NCBI RefSeq assembly: GCF_021295395.1
Contig: NZ_JAIWOU010000001.1
Span: 1,243,001-1,307,000 of the forward strand
Source: Komagataeibacter sp. FNDCR2
GTDB taxonomy: Bacteria > Pseudomonadota > Alphaproteobacteria > Acetobacterales > Acetobacteraceae
Length of the DNA stretch: 64,000 nucleotides
Reading direction: 5' to 3'
The notes below the pieces were generated by a model. It worked only from the letters and a program-made list of their open reading frames with translations. It did not search any database and was not told the origin of the DNA. Shown piece by piece: positions 28,437 through 37,257 of this stretch. Numbering within the stretch: the first letter of the stretch is position 1; every line of letters starts with the position of its first letter. The translations under genes were made by a program, and so were the position numbers.

Positions 28437-29008
28437 ACGCTCCGTCCCCTTCCTCCCCCACGCGGCGGCGTGTGCTCATGGCGGCCCCGCTGGTTGTCGC
28501 CGCCGGGGCTGGCGTCGGGTTCTGGCGTATGCTTTCGGGCATGTCGCACGGATCGTTCGACCCGCATGACATTCACGCCCCGGTGCTCGACCGCCCGGTG
28601 CCGGACTTCTCGCTGCCCGATCAGGCGCCGGGAACCGGGTTTTCCGCGCAGGACCTACGCGGGCTGAAAACGCCGGTTCTGGTCAATTATTTCGCATCGT
28701 GGTGCATTCCCTGCGTGGCGGAAATGCCGGTGCTGAACGGGCTGAAGGAGCGCCTGCCGATATGGGGCATCGCGTACAAGGACAAGCCCGAACATGCGCT
28801 GGGGTTCGTGCAGCGCGCGGGCAATCCCTATGCCCGCATCGCCGCCGACCATGACGGGCTGGCCGCGATCGACTGGGGGGTGTCCGGTGTGCCTGAAACC
28901 TTCCTGATCGGGCCGGGGGGCGTGATCCGCTGGCATACGGCCTCTCCCATTACCGAGGCCATGATTACCAATACGATCCTGCCGCTGGCGGACAGCCTGA
29001 AGCCATGA
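28433..29008 (+). CDS. ccmG: Thiol:disulfide interchange protein CcmG/DsbE
   Basis: A 191-residue periplasmic thioredoxin-like reductant for apocytochrome or CcmH disulfides. An N-terminal signal anchor (VLMAAPLVVAAGAGVGF) is followed by the thioredoxin fold with ASWCIPCVAEMP, Cys91 and Cys94. The later GVPETFLIGPGGVIRW holds the cis-proline segment typical of DsbE. It overlaps ccmF and ccmH by four bases each. Confidence 0.95.
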   Translation: MNAPSPSSPTRRRVLMAAPLVVAAGAGVGFWRMLSGMSHGSFDPHDIHAPVLDRPVPDFSLPDQAPGTGFSAQDLRGLKTPVLVNYFASWCIPCVAEMPVLNGLKERLPIWGIAYKDKPEHALGFVQRAGNPYARIAADHDGLAAIDWGVSGVPETFLIGPGGVIRWHTASPITEAMITNTILPLADSLKP

Positions 29009-29490
29009 CAACCCTGTTCTCCTTCCGCCGGGCCGGCGTGATGGCGGTGCTGGCCTGCCTGCTTTTCGCCCCCATGGTGGCGATGGCGGTGGATGACCCG
29101 TCCGAAATGCTGCCCGACCCGACGCAGGAACAGCGCGCCGAGGCCATTGGCGCCCAGTTGCGCTGTCTCGTCTGCCAGAACGAATCCATCGAGGACAGCA
29201 GCGCCGACCTGGCCCGTGACCTGCGCCATGTGGTGCGCGAGCATGTGGCGAAGGGGGAAAGCGACCACCAGATCATGGACTGGATGGTAAGCCGCTATGG
29301 CAACTTCATCCGCCTGCGCCCGCCGCTTACGCTGGGTACCCTGCTTTTGTGGGTCATGCCGCTGCTGGCGCTGGGTCTGGGCATCGGGGTGGCGTGGTGG
29401 ACGCTGCGTAAATCCATTGTCCCCCCCCAGCCCCTGACGGATGAGGAACGCCGCCGCCTGTCCGACCTGACCCGAACACGCCGAGAGTGA
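29005..29490 (+). CDS. ccmH: Cytochrome c maturation protein CcmH
   Basis: A 161-residue haem lyase component with a signal sequence and a small periplasmic domain. That domain carries LRCLVCQNESIEDS, with Cys54 and Cys57 that reduce apocytochrome CxxCH cysteines. A membrane helix follows at about residues 104-124 (LLLWVMPLLALGLGIGVAWW). It is the short, single-domain version; the TPR part is encoded separately by the next gene. Start overlaps the ccmG stop. Confidence 0.95.
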   Translation: MTTLFSFRRAGVMAVLACLLFAPMVAMAVDDPSEMLPDPTQEQRAEAIGAQLRCLVCQNESIEDSSADLARDLRHVVREHVAKGESDHQIMDWMVSRYGNFIRLRPPLTLGTLLLWVMPLLALGLGIGVAWWTLRKSIVPPQPLTDEERRRLSDLTRTRRE

Positions 29491-29491
29491 C

Positions 29492-30217
29492 ATGATCTGG
29501 ATTGGTATCTGCCTGCTTGGCGCGATCGCATTGCTGCCTGCCCTGCTTTCCCTGCGGCGCACCACGTTGCTGCGTGATGAACGTAAATCCGCGCTCGCGC
29601 TGCATCAGGCCCAGTTGGCGGAGCTGGAACGCGACCTGAACGAAGGCATGATCGCAGCATCCGAGCATGACAGCGCACGTCTGGAAATCCAGCGCCGCCT
29701 GCTGGGCGTGGACAGCCTGCCCACCCCCGAGGCGCGAAAAAAAGGTGCGTCCACGGGTACGATCATCGCCAGCCTGGCGGGCCTGCCCGTTGCCGCCATC
29801 GCGCTGTACCTGGCCGTGGGTCATCCTTCCCTGCCAGCCCAGCCGCTGGCCCCGCGCCTTGCGGCCATCCAGAAGGAGGATCATCGCAATGACGCGATCA
29901 TCGACCGGCTGCGCGAACAGTTGAAACTGATCCCGCCGGGTGATCCCAGCCTGTTCCAGGGTTATGTGCTGCTGGGTCAGGCGGAAGCGGGCCGCGACCA
30001 TTACGCCGCCGCCGCGCAGGCCTGGCGGAGTGCGATCGAACAGCGTTTCGACCCCGAAGTCGCCGCCCGTGCCGCCGAGGCGCAGATGATGGCCGAAGGG
30101 GGCCATATCTCGGCTGAAACGGCGGATCTGTACCGCCGCGCGCTGGACGCGGCCCCTGCGGATGCCCCATGGCGGATGACCGTGCAGCAGCGTATCGCGC
30201 AGTCCGAACATCAATAA
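29492..30217 (+). CDS. ccmI: Cytochrome c biogenesis protein CcmI (CycH-type, TPR)
   Basis: A 241-residue protein that binds apocytochrome c and delivers it to CcmF/CcmH. It has an N-terminal helix (MIWIGICLLGAIALLPALL), a leucine-rich cytoplasmic loop with ELERDLNEGMI, a second helix near 88-105 and a periplasmic TPR-like region (GYVLLGQAEAGRDHYAAAAQ). It starts one base after ccmH. It is shorter than CcmI of some alphaproteobacteria but complete in architecture. The operon ends or pauses after it, where an imperfect hairpin lies at 30230-30275. Confidence 0.88.
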   Translation: MIWIGICLLGAIALLPALLSLRRTTLLRDERKSALALHQAQLAELERDLNEGMIAASEHDSARLEIQRRLLGVDSLPTPEARKKGASTGTIIASLAGLPVAAIALYLAVGHPSLPAQPLAPRLAAIQKEDHRNDAIIDRLREQLKLIPPGDPSLFQGYVLLGQAEAGRDHYAAAAQAWRSAIEQRFDPEVAARAAEAQMMAEGGHISAETADLYRRALDAAPADAPWRMTVQQRIAQSEHQ

Positions 30218-30229
30218 CGCGCTATCCGG

Positions 30230-30275
30230 CCGCCCACGGGGCTTTTGGGCTTGCCTGACGTTCCCGTGTGGGCGG
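30230..30275. repeat. Imperfect inverted repeat after ccmI
   Basis: CCGCCCAC at 30230-30237 pairs with GTGGGCGG at 30268-30275. Three further G:C pairs follow inside after a two-base bulge (GGG 30238-30240 with CCC 30263-30265). There is no T tract after it, so it is at best a weak terminator or a transcript-stabilising hairpin between ccmI and the SDHAF4-like gene. Confidence 0.4.
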
Positions 30276-30286
30276 AAACTGGATCC

Positions 30287-30469
30287 ATGAGCACTGACAA
30301 GACCCCCTCCCCCACCCCGGCTGCCGAAACAGGGCAGCAGGACGCCGCGGCCCGGGAAGCCGCGCTGCTGAAACAGCCTGCCGAACCCGATGAGGTCGGT
30401 GGCCCCAAGGGACCGGAGCCGACCCGCTATGGCGACTGGACGGTCAAGGGACGCTGCGTGGATTTCTGA
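30287..30469 (+). CDS. DUF1674 protein, SDHAF4-like succinate dehydrogenase assembly factor
   Basis: A 60-residue protein whose C-terminus (GGPKGPEPTRYGDWTVKGRC, then VDF) is the DUF1674 signature. In mitochondria the related SDHAF4 (Sdh8) binds flavinated SdhA and aids succinate dehydrogenase assembly. The N-terminal half is polar and likely disordered. ATG 30287 begins just after GGAAACTGGATCC. An upstream ATG at 30245 would add residues unlike the family and would cross the hairpin. The bacterial function is inferred from the eukaryotic family. It follows the ccm genes on the same strand, both groups serving respiratory enzyme maturation. Confidence 0.85.
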   Translation: MSTDKTPSPTPAAETGQQDAAAREAALLKQPAEPDEVGGPKGPEPTRYGDWTVKGRCVDF

Positions 30470-30487
30470 TCCCGCGGCGCAGGCCGT

Positions 30488-31036
30488 TCAGCCAAGTTCG
30501 TTGGGCAGCGGCCCGCGCCCATAGGATTGCTGGCGGGCGCGATGGCCGGGCGGCGGCATGTTGCACGAGATGAGGTAAATCCCGGCCACGAAGACAAGCT
30601 GCGACAGGGAATTGAACCACAGCGCCAGTTCGTACACCCGTTCCGCCGTCAGCGCCTGATAGAAGGCATAGATCGCGAACGGGATGGAAATGGGCCGCAT
30701 GCCGGCCAGCATGCCGCGCAGCGGGTTCAGGTGGCCCGGCCGCACCATACCGCGCAGGCGGTGGATGCCGATATAGAATATCACCTCGAAAAACCAGCCG
30801 AGCAGGTTGGTGATCACGTTGCTCAGCGTCATGCCCTCCAGCACCAGAAGGGCGGAAATGGACGCTGCGGAAAGCACGATCGAACCGACCTGAAAACTCA
30901 TGCCCACCTCCATCGCGGGCAGGCGCTCAGGCAACGCATCGGCAAATGGCTGGAAAACCCGGTCCAGCAGCCAGACATCGAACTGGTTGACGCGTTCACC
31001 AAATGACATGACAGTTTCCAGCCTCTTCATATCCAT
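30488..31036 (-). CDS. Hypothetical membrane protein
   Basis: A 182-residue protein with about four membrane helices (SIVLSAASISALLVLEG, VITNLLGWFFEVIFYIG, ISIPFAIYAFYQAL, LSQLVFVAGIYLI). It has short loops and a polar C-terminal tail. I do not recognise a family. It lies 18 bases after the serine hydrolase gene on the same strand and is convergent with the SDHAF4-like gene. The start at 31036 follows AAGGCAGGG. Confidence 0.7.
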   Translation of the reverse strand: MDMKRLETVMSFGERVNQFDVWLLDRVFQPFADALPERLPAMEVGMSFQVGSIVLSAASISALLVLEGMTLSNVITNLLGWFFEVIFYIGIHRLRGMVRPGHLNPLRGMLAGMRPISIPFAIYAFYQALTAERVYELALWFNSLSQLVFVAGIYLISCNMPPPGHRARQQSYGRGPLPNELG

Positions 31037-31054
31037 CGCAGCGCATGCCCTGCC

Positions 31055-32227
31055 TTACCCGGCGCAGACCGCGGCGACAACCGCATCGGGGTAGGCCCCC
31101 GCCATGCCCGCCAGCGCCGTATTGCTCAGCATGACAATACTCAGGCCCCGCGCCCGGTCCACCGCCCATTGATGCCCGTACACGCCCCCCCATGTAAAAC
31201 TGCCCGCGCAAAGCGGCGTGCCGGCGGCGGCGGGATCCATGATCACCGCGCCGCCATACCCGAAACGGCGGCCGCGCGCCTGCGCTCCCATATCCACATC
31301 CCCAATGGCGTTACGGCCAAACAGCATGGCCGATGCGGGGGAGAGAATCCCCTCACCGCCATTGCGCACGGCTTCGATAAACGCAAGGAACTCACCCGCC
31401 GTGCCCACCATGCCCGCCCCGCCCGAGGGATAGGATGCCGGGTTTAAAACCCGGTCGGGCGCAAAGCGGATTTCCCCCGTGCCGCCATCGGGCAGCAGGC
31501 GGGGCAGCACGTACTGCGCCCCCATGCGCAGGGGCACGGGCCGGGCATCGGCATAGCAGGCGGCAAGGTTTTCCGGTGTTTTGACCGCAAAGCCGCTTTC
31601 CCGCCATGCCAGCGGCGCGCCGACATGCTGCCGCACGGCATCGGACAGGGACAGGCCCGTGGCCTTTTCAATCACCCCGCCAATCACATCCAGCCCCAGT
31701 GAGTAACTCCAGCCCTGACCCGGTGGAAAGATCAGCCGCGTCGTGGCCAGACGGGCCAGGTTATCCGCAAGCGCCAGACCCGGCTCCGCAATCCCGTCCG
31801 AAACACCGGCACGGGTATAGGGGTTGTCATCACGCGGGAAGGAGAAGCCATAGGTCAGCCCGCTGGTATGGGTCAGCAACTGGTGCAGCGTGATTTCGCA
31901 CGCCCCGCCATCAGGCAGGCAGGGCCGGAAATATGGCAGGTAGCGACTGACCGGCGCGTGCGGGTCCAGCACGCCGTCCTCCGCCAGCGCAAGGGTGACG
32001 GCGGTCACGACCGGCTTGGTCAGGGAAGCAAGGCGGAACACCGTATCGACCCGCATGGGGCGGCGGGATTCGCGATCAGCCAGCCCGGCGGCTTCCGCTA
32101 CCACCACTTCGCCCTCCACCGCCACCAGCACCACGGCGCCGACAAGCCGGGACGTCCCCACCGCCCCATCCATGACATGACGGACCCGTTCACGCATGCG
32201 CGTCATTTCCAGTGGGGCAGGAGACAT
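31055..32227 (-). CDS. Serine hydrolase of the class C beta-lactamase/esterase family
   Basis: A 390-residue enzyme of the penicillin-binding-like serine hydrolase superfamily. The catalytic SxxK is SLTK at residues 68-71 within VFRLASLTKPVVTAV. Further family segments are LLTHTSGLTYGF and the tyrosine of GWSYSLGLDVIGG. No signal peptide is visible, so it is probably cytosolic, resembling EstB-type esterases more than secreted AmpC. ATG 32227 follows AAAGGATGGAAAC. The substrate is unknown, and a beta-lactam resistance role should not be assumed. Confidence 0.88.
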   Translation of the reverse strand: MSPAPLEMTRMRERVRHVMDGAVGTSRLVGAVVLVAVEGEVVVAEAAGLADRESRRPMRVDTVFRLASLTKPVVTAVTLALAEDGVLDPHAPVSRYLPYFRPCLPDGGACEITLHQLLTHTSGLTYGFSFPRDDNPYTRAGVSDGIAEPGLALADNLARLATTRLIFPPGQGWSYSLGLDVIGGVIEKATGLSLSDAVRQHVGAPLAWRESGFAVKTPENLAACYADARPVPLRMGAQYVLPRLLPDGGTGEIRFAPDRVLNPASYPSGGAGMVGTAGEFLAFIEAVRNGGEGILSPASAMLFGRNAIGDVDMGAQARGRRFGYGGAVIMDPAAAGTPLCAGSFTWGGVYGHQWAVDRARGLSIVMLSNTALAGMAGAYPDAVVAAVCAG

Positions 32228-32312
32228 GTTTCCATCCTTTTATGCATAACCCTTGCGACAGGCCAGAACGCGGGAACTGGCCGCCACGGCCAAAGCAGCG
32301 TAATCTCGGGGC

Positions 32313-34994
32313 ATGATAGCACGCCTGTTTTCCAAGACATTATGCCTCTCCCTTCTGTTATGTGGCAGTTGCCTCGGGGCCACCCTGCCGCCTACGCCGC
32401 TGGCGCAGCGGGAAATGCCGGTGCAGGCCACGCTTTCCAACGGGTTGCGGGTCGTGATCGTGCCCGACCGTCTGGCCCCCGTCGTCAGCACCGAAATCAG
32501 CTACCTTGCTGGCTCAGCCGCCGCCCCGGCGGGTTTTCCCGGCACGGCGCATGCGCTGGAACATATGATGTTCCGTGGCAGCCATGGGCTGGATCGTGAC
32601 CAGATGGCCGCCATCGGGGCCAGGCTGGGCGGCAGTTACAATGCCGACACCACGGAAAACGTGACGCAATTCTTCTATACCGCGCCCGTGGAAAACCTGG
32701 ATGTGCTGCTTCATATCGAGGCCCTGCGCATGAAGGGCCTGACCCTGGCGGCCGAAGACTGGACCCATGAACGCGGCGCGATCGAGCAGGAAGTCTCACG
32801 CGACCTGTCCAGCCCCGGCTATGTCTATCTGGCCCGGCTGCAATCCATCCTGTTCGCGGGCACGCCCTATGACCATGATGCGCTGGGCACGCGCGCATCC
32901 TTTGACCGGACCGACACGGCCATGCTGCGCCGCTTCTACCGGGACTGGTATGCGCCCAACAACGCGATTCTGGTCATAACCGGCGCCGTGGACCCGACCG
33001 AAACGCTGGACATGGTCCGTGCGGCCTTTGGCTCCATCCCGGCCCGCAGGCTACCGCCCCGGCCTGAAATCCACCCCGGTCCCGTCCATGCGCAGACCCT
33101 GCGTTTTCCTACCGATTACCCGGTCGGGCTGGTCGCCATCGCCAGCCGCATGCCGGGCCAGAACAGCCACGATTACGCCGCTGCGCGCATACTGGCCGAT
33201 GTCCTGTCCAGCCAGCGCGGCGCATTGTATGAACTGGTGCCGCAGGGGCGTGCCCTGCTGGCCAGCTTCGATTTCGTGACCAAGGCGGATGCGGGCATCG
33301 GCATCGCCATCGCCGCGTTTCCCAACGGCGGCTCCCCCGCCCCGTTACAGGCGCGCATGAAGGAAATCCTGCGCACGCTGCGCGAAAATGGCGTGCCGTC
33401 CGATCTGGTCGAAGCCGCGAAGCGCAAGGAACTGGCCCAGCTTGGCTTTGCCGCCAACAGTATTTCGGGACTGGCGGAAAGCTGGTCGGAAGCACAGGCC
33501 ATCATGGGCCTGCAATCGCCCGATGACGAAGCCGCCGCCTATGCCGCCGTCACGCCGGAAGATGTCAACCGCCTGGCGCGGCAGGTGCTTGACCCCCAGC
33601 AATCCGTCACCGCCATCCTGACCCCGCGTGATGGCGGCCATCCGGTCACGGACAAGGGGTTTGGCGGCTCGGAATCCTTTGCCAGCGCGCCGGACCATCC
33701 GGTCACCCTGCCGCAATGGGCCAATGACAGCCTGCTTGCGCTCCATCCCCCCGTGCCGGCGGGCGCGCCCGCCACCTTCACGCTGCCCAACGGGTTGCGG
33801 CTGATCGTGCGCCCTGCTTCGGTCAGCCATACCATCAACCTGTATGGCACGATCCGCCAGAACGAGGACATGCAGGAACCGCCGGGCAAGGAAGGCATAG
33901 CCGATATTACCGATGAGCTGTTCCGCTACGGCAGCACCACCCATGACCGGATCGGGCTGCAAAAGGCGTTTGATGATATTGCCGCCACCGAAAGCGCGGG
34001 GTCGGATTTCAGCCTGAGTGTGCTGACACCGGATTTTGCCCGGGGGCTGGACCTGCTGGCGGAAAACGAACTGCATCCCGCCCTGCCTGAAGCCGCGTTC
34101 AGGGTTGTGCGGGCCAATACCGCCGCCTCCATGTCCGGGCTGCTGCATTCACCCGATTACCTGTTCACGCGCGCCGTGCAGGCCGCCGTCTCGCCCCCAG
34201 GCGACCCGTCGCTCCGCAAGCCCGATCCCGCCCGGATCATGAAACTGACCTGGGCGGATTGCCGGGCCTTCTGGGCGGCGGCCTACCGGCCTGACCTGAC
34301 GACAATCGTCATTACCGGCGATATTACGCCCGATGCCGCCTATGCAACGATCAGCCACGCATTTGGCGCGTGGCATGCCACCGGCCCGACCCCGGTGGTC
34401 GACCTGCCCCCCCGGCCCGACAGCCGTGCGCGGATGACGCGCGTGCCCGATCCGTCCAGCATGCAGGCCAGCGTATCCCTGCCCGAAAGCCTTGCCCTGA
34501 CGGTCGCCAACCCCGACCATTTCGCGCTCAACATGGGCAACGAGATTCTGGGTTCCGGTTTTTCGTCCCGGCTTTATCGCGACCTGCGGGTGCGTACCGG
34601 CTATGTCTATACCGTGCGCAGCCACCTGACATGGAAGCGCCACCGCAGCGCCTACAGCATTTCCTTCGGCGCGGATCCGGACAAGGTCGCCGCCGCGCGC
34701 ACGGCCGCCGTGCATGACATCATGGCGATGCAGGCCCAGCCGGTCAGCGAGGATGAACTGGCCATGGCGCGTGCGGGGATGCTGCGCAGCCTTGCCCTGC
34801 AGTCCGCAAGCCTCGACACCATTGCCGCGGCCTACCTGCATTTCACTGATCTCGACCTGCCGCTGGACCAGAACGACATTGCGGCACAGGCCTATTACAC
34901 CATGAACGCCATCACGATACGTGACGCCATGCGCAAATGGATACGGCCCGCCGACCTGGCGCAGATCATCAAGGGACCGCCTGCGGCACCGTAA
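32313..34994 (+). CDS. Exported M16-family metallopeptidase (two M16 domains)
   Basis: An 893-residue zinc peptidase related to pitrilysin and bacterial PqqL-like proteins. The N-terminus is a signal peptide (CLSLLLCGSCLGA), placing it in the periplasm. The first M16 half has the inverted zinc motif HALEH at residues 80-84 with the downstream acidic helix (ERGAIEQEVSRDL). The second half starts near 480 (FTLPNGLRLIVRPASVSHTI) but has ADITDELF where HxxEH would be, so it should be catalytically silent, as is usual in this architecture. It is divergent from the serine hydrolase across an 85-base gap. Substrate unknown. Confidence 0.92.
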   Translation: MIARLFSKTLCLSLLLCGSCLGATLPPTPLAQREMPVQATLSNGLRVVIVPDRLAPVVSTEISYLAGSAAAPAGFPGTAHALEHMMFRGSHGLDRDQMAAIGARLGGSYNADTTENVTQFFYTAPVENLDVLLHIEALRMKGLTLAAEDWTHERGAIEQEVSRDLSSPGYVYLARLQSILFAGTPYDHDALGTRASFDRTDTAMLRRFYRDWYAPNNAILVITGAVDPTETLDMVRAAFGSIPARRLPPRPEIHPGPVHAQTLRFPTDYPVGLVAIASRMPGQNSHDYAAARILADVLSSQRGALYELVPQGRALLASFDFVTKADAGIGIAIAAFPNGGSPAPLQARMKEILRTLRENGVPSDLVEAAKRKELAQLGFAANSISGLAESWSEAQAIMGLQSPDDEAAAYAAVTPEDVNRLARQVLDPQQSVTAILTPRDGGHPVTDKGFGGSESFASAPDHPVTLPQWANDSLLALHPPVPAGAPATFTLPNGLRLIVRPASVSHTINLYGTIRQNEDMQEPPGKEGIADITDELFRYGSTTHDRIGLQKAFDDIAATESAGSDFSLSVLTPDFARGLDLLAENELHPALPEAAFRVVRANTAASMSGLLHSPDYLFTRAVQAAVSPPGDPSLRKPDPARIMKLTWADCRAFWAAAYRPDLTTIVITGDITPDAAYATISHAFGAWHATGPTPVVDLPPRPDSRARMTRVPDPSSMQASVSLPESLALTVANPDHFALNMGNEILGSGFSSRLYRDLRVRTGYVYTVRSHLTWKRHRSAYSISFGADPDKVAAARTAAVHDIMAMQAQPVSEDELAMARAGMLRSLALQSASLDTIAAAYLHFTDLDLPLDQNDIAAQAYYTMNAITIRDAMRKWIRPADLAQIIKGPPAAP

Positions 34995-35028
34995 TGCTGA
35001 CCTGTTTTCCAGATAAACCGGCGTTTCC

Positions 35029-35052
35029 TGAAGCTTTTTGAAAAAAGCTTCA
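35029..35052. repeat. Perfect inverted repeat, possible dispersed intergenic element
   Basis: TGAAGCTTTTT at 35029-35039 and AAAAAGCTTCA at 35042-35052 form an 11-base perfect inverted repeat around two bases. It sits 35 bases after the M16 peptidase stop. On the plus strand no T tract follows, so simple terminator behaviour is doubtful, though the repeat itself contains the T run. The same type of palindrome may be dispersed in related genomes, which is memory-based and unverified. Confidence 0.55.
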
Positions 35053-35184
35053 CCGAAAACTTCTTGTGCCCTGCCGGGTGGTTATGGGCGTGCCTCTTTC
35101 CCTGGATGGCCCGGTTACCCCCTTCTTCCTGTGCGGCAAAGTTACAGGGTTGCGGGACGGTATTTTTTCACTCCGTCGCATCAT

Positions 35185-35220
35185 GAAAAAAGGGACAATG
35201 CATTTCTGCATTGCCCCTTT
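35185..35220 (-). terminator. Rho-independent terminator of rpsA
   Basis: Read on the minus strand, a 14-base-pair stem (AAAGGGGCAATGCA with TGCATTGTCCCTTT, including one G:U pair) closes a GAAA tetraloop and runs straight into a T tract. It lies 48 bases beyond the rpsA stop. This is a textbook intrinsic terminator for the aroA-cmk-rpsA direction. Confidence 0.92.
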
Positions 35221-35267
35221 GTGGCAGGACTTCCAGCCCGCATATGCAGGCTGGAGTTCCGGCTGGA

Positions 35268-36983
35268 TCAGCTCTCGGCGTTACGGCGACGGATCGCGGC
35301 ACCCAGAATATCACCCAGCGACGCACCGCTATCGGACGAACCGTAGTCGGAAATCGCCTGCTTGTCTTCCTCGACCTCACGGCCACGGATGGTCAGGGCC
35401 AGCTTGCGCGCGGCGCGATCAACCGAGACGATCTTCGCATCGACGCGTTCACCAACGGCGAAACGCTCCGGACGCTGGTCGGCCTTGTCACGGGCCAGTT
35501 CCGCACGGCGGATGAAGCCGGTCAGGACGTCGTCAACCTTCACCTCAATGCCGTTCGACTGAACAGCGGTGACGATGCAGGTCACGACCGCGCCCTTCTG
35601 CACCTTGCTCAGGGTATCAGCGGCCGGATCTTCCTGAAGCTGCTTGATACCGAGCGAGATGCGCTCCTTCTCCACGTCCACATCCAGAACCTTGGCCTTC
35701 ACGACCTGGCCCTTTTCGTAGTGGCTCATGGCGACTTCGCCAGCCTCGTCCCAGGACAGGTCGGACATGTGGACCATGCCGTCGATGTCCGCGGACAGGC
35801 CGATGAACAGGCCGAACTCGGTGATGTTGCGGATCTCGCCTTCCACCACGGAACCAACCTTGTGTTCCTCGGCGAACTGCTCCCACGGGTTGCGCTGCAC
35901 CTGCTTCAGGCCCAGCGAGATGCGGCGCTTCGCGCTGTCCACATCCAGGACCATCACATCGACTTCCTGCGAAGTGGCGACGATCTTGCCCGGATGGACG
36001 TTCTTCTTCGTCCAGGACATTTCGGAAACGTGCACCAGACCCTCGACACCCGGCTCCAGCTCCACGAACGCACCGTAATCGGTGATGTTCGTGACACGAC
36101 CGGAATAGCGGGCGCCCGGCGGGTACTTGATCGCCACGTTCTCCCACGGGTCGGCCTCAAGCTGCTTCATGCCCAGCGAGATACGCTGCGTATCGGGGTT
36201 GAAGCGGATGACCTGCACGCGGACCGGCTGGCCGATCTGGAGCGCTTCGGAGGGGTGGTTGATGCGCTTCCATGCGATGTCGGTCACATGCAGCAGGCCA
36301 TCGACGCCGCCCAGGTCCACGAACGCACCGTAATCGGTGATGTTCTTGACCACGCCGTCAAGGATCATGCCTTCCTTCAGGCCCTGGATCAGCTCGCTGC
36401 GCTGTTCCGCACGGGTCTCTTCCAGCACGGCGCGACGCGAGACGACAATGTTGCCACGCGCACGGTCCATCTTCAGGATCTGGAACGGCTGCGGCACGCC
36501 CATCAGCGGGGTCACGTCGCGCACGGGGCGGATATCGACCTGGCTGCCGGGCAGGAAGGCCATCGCGCCGCCGAGGTCAACGGTGAAGCCACCCTTGACG
36601 CGGCCATAGATGGTGCCGTTGACGCGCTGGTTGCCTTCGAACGCCTTTTCAAGGTTCGACCAGGCTTCCTCGCGGCGGGCCTTCTCGCGCGACAGGACGA
36701 TGGAGCCGTCACGATCTTCGTACCGTTCGACGAACAGTTCGATCACGTCACCCGGCTTGACATCGGGGGCGACACCCGGCGGGCCGAATTCCTTCAGGGC
36801 GACGCGCCCTTCGCTTTTCAGGCCGACATCGACGATCGCGTATTCATCCGTCAGGCGGACAACGCGACCGGTGACGACGGAACCGTCAAATGCGGAATCC
36901 CGACCGAGAGTTTCCTCAAGAAGGGAGGCAAAGTCCTCGCCACCCCTGTAATCGGCGACGGGCTGTGTTGTGGCTGAAGCCAT
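35268..36983 (-). CDS. rpsA: 30S ribosomal protein S1
   Basis: A 571-residue protein that recruits mRNA to the 30S subunit. Six S1/OB-fold repeats follow one another, with clear RNA-binding repeats such as ITDYGAFVDLGGVDGLLHVT, ITDYGAFVELEPGVEGLVHV and ITEFGLFIGLSADIDGMVHM. The N-terminus (MASATTQPVADYRGGEDFAS) is normal for alphaproteobacterial S1. It stands 274 bases after cmk, leaving space for its own promoter and an untranslated leader where S1 autoregulation would act. The gene ends at a strong terminator. Confidence 0.97.
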   Translation of the reverse strand: MASATTQPVADYRGGEDFASLLEETLGRDSAFDGSVVTGRVVRLTDEYAIVDVGLKSEGRVALKEFGPPGVAPDVKPGDVIELFVERYEDRDGSIVLSREKARREEAWSNLEKAFEGNQRVNGTIYGRVKGGFTVDLGGAMAFLPGSQVDIRPVRDVTPLMGVPQPFQILKMDRARGNIVVSRRAVLEETRAEQRSELIQGLKEGMILDGVVKNITDYGAFVDLGGVDGLLHVTDIAWKRINHPSEALQIGQPVRVQVIRFNPDTQRISLGMKQLEADPWENVAIKYPPGARYSGRVTNITDYGAFVELEPGVEGLVHVSEMSWTKKNVHPGKIVATSQEVDVMVLDVDSAKRRISLGLKQVQRNPWEQFAEEHKVGSVVEGEIRNITEFGLFIGLSADIDGMVHMSDLSWDEAGEVAMSHYEKGQVVKAKVLDVDVEKERISLGIKQLQEDPAADTLSKVQKGAVVTCIVTAVQSNGIEVKVDDVLTGFIRRAELARDKADQRPERFAVGERVDAKIVSVDRAARKLALTIRGREVEEDKQAISDYGSSDSGASLGDILGAAIRRRNAES

Positions 36984-37257
36984 GGGCTACTCGTAAATCC
37001 TGTAACCACATCTCACCTGACAGGGAGATGATGGACAATCCTGCGCCCCCGCCAGCCCCGCGCATGCGGGGCATGGGAACGGCTTGCCCCGCGTAAACGC
37101 CACGACACGGTCGTGGCTCGCCAGACGGGCCAGTTGTTGATGTCATGCCCCGCAACACACGGATGCCGGGCATATACCGCTGTGCACAGACACCCTATGG
37201 GTGGCGTGTGTCAATAAAAACCATGCCCGGGGTGGATAGTTCCCGCACAAAAGCGCG
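36984..37257 (-). promoter_or_regulatory. Leader and likely promoter region of rpsA
   Basis: A 274-base non-coding stretch separates cmk from rpsA. Read on the minus strand it holds a TTGACA hexamer (37209-37214 in plus coordinates) within ATTGACACACGCC, but no convincing -10 hexamer at standard spacing. It also holds a short hairpin CACCC-ATA-GGGTG next to the hexamer, and a GC hairpin at 37056-37071 (CCCCGC-GCAT-GCGGGG). The length suggests independent transcription and a structured leader. The exact promoter is not resolved. Confidence 0.4.

Noticed and set aside
31055-32227. Beta-lactamase
   Set aside because: The SxxK motif is shared by many esterases, there is no signal peptide and the other class C motifs are weak, so resistance should not be claimed.
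35038-35346. A 102-codon frame starting inside the palindrome after the M16 gene
   Set aside because: It crosses the rpsA terminator and overlaps rpsA antisense, with no ribosome site.
35211-36977. A 588-codon frame antisense to rpsA
   Set aside because: It follows S1 repeat periodicity in reverse, showing it is a shadow of the conserved repeats.
37195-37257. A full sigma-70 promoter for rpsA
   Set aside because: TTGACA is present but no acceptable -10 hexamer lies 16-18 bases on, so I report only a general promoter region.
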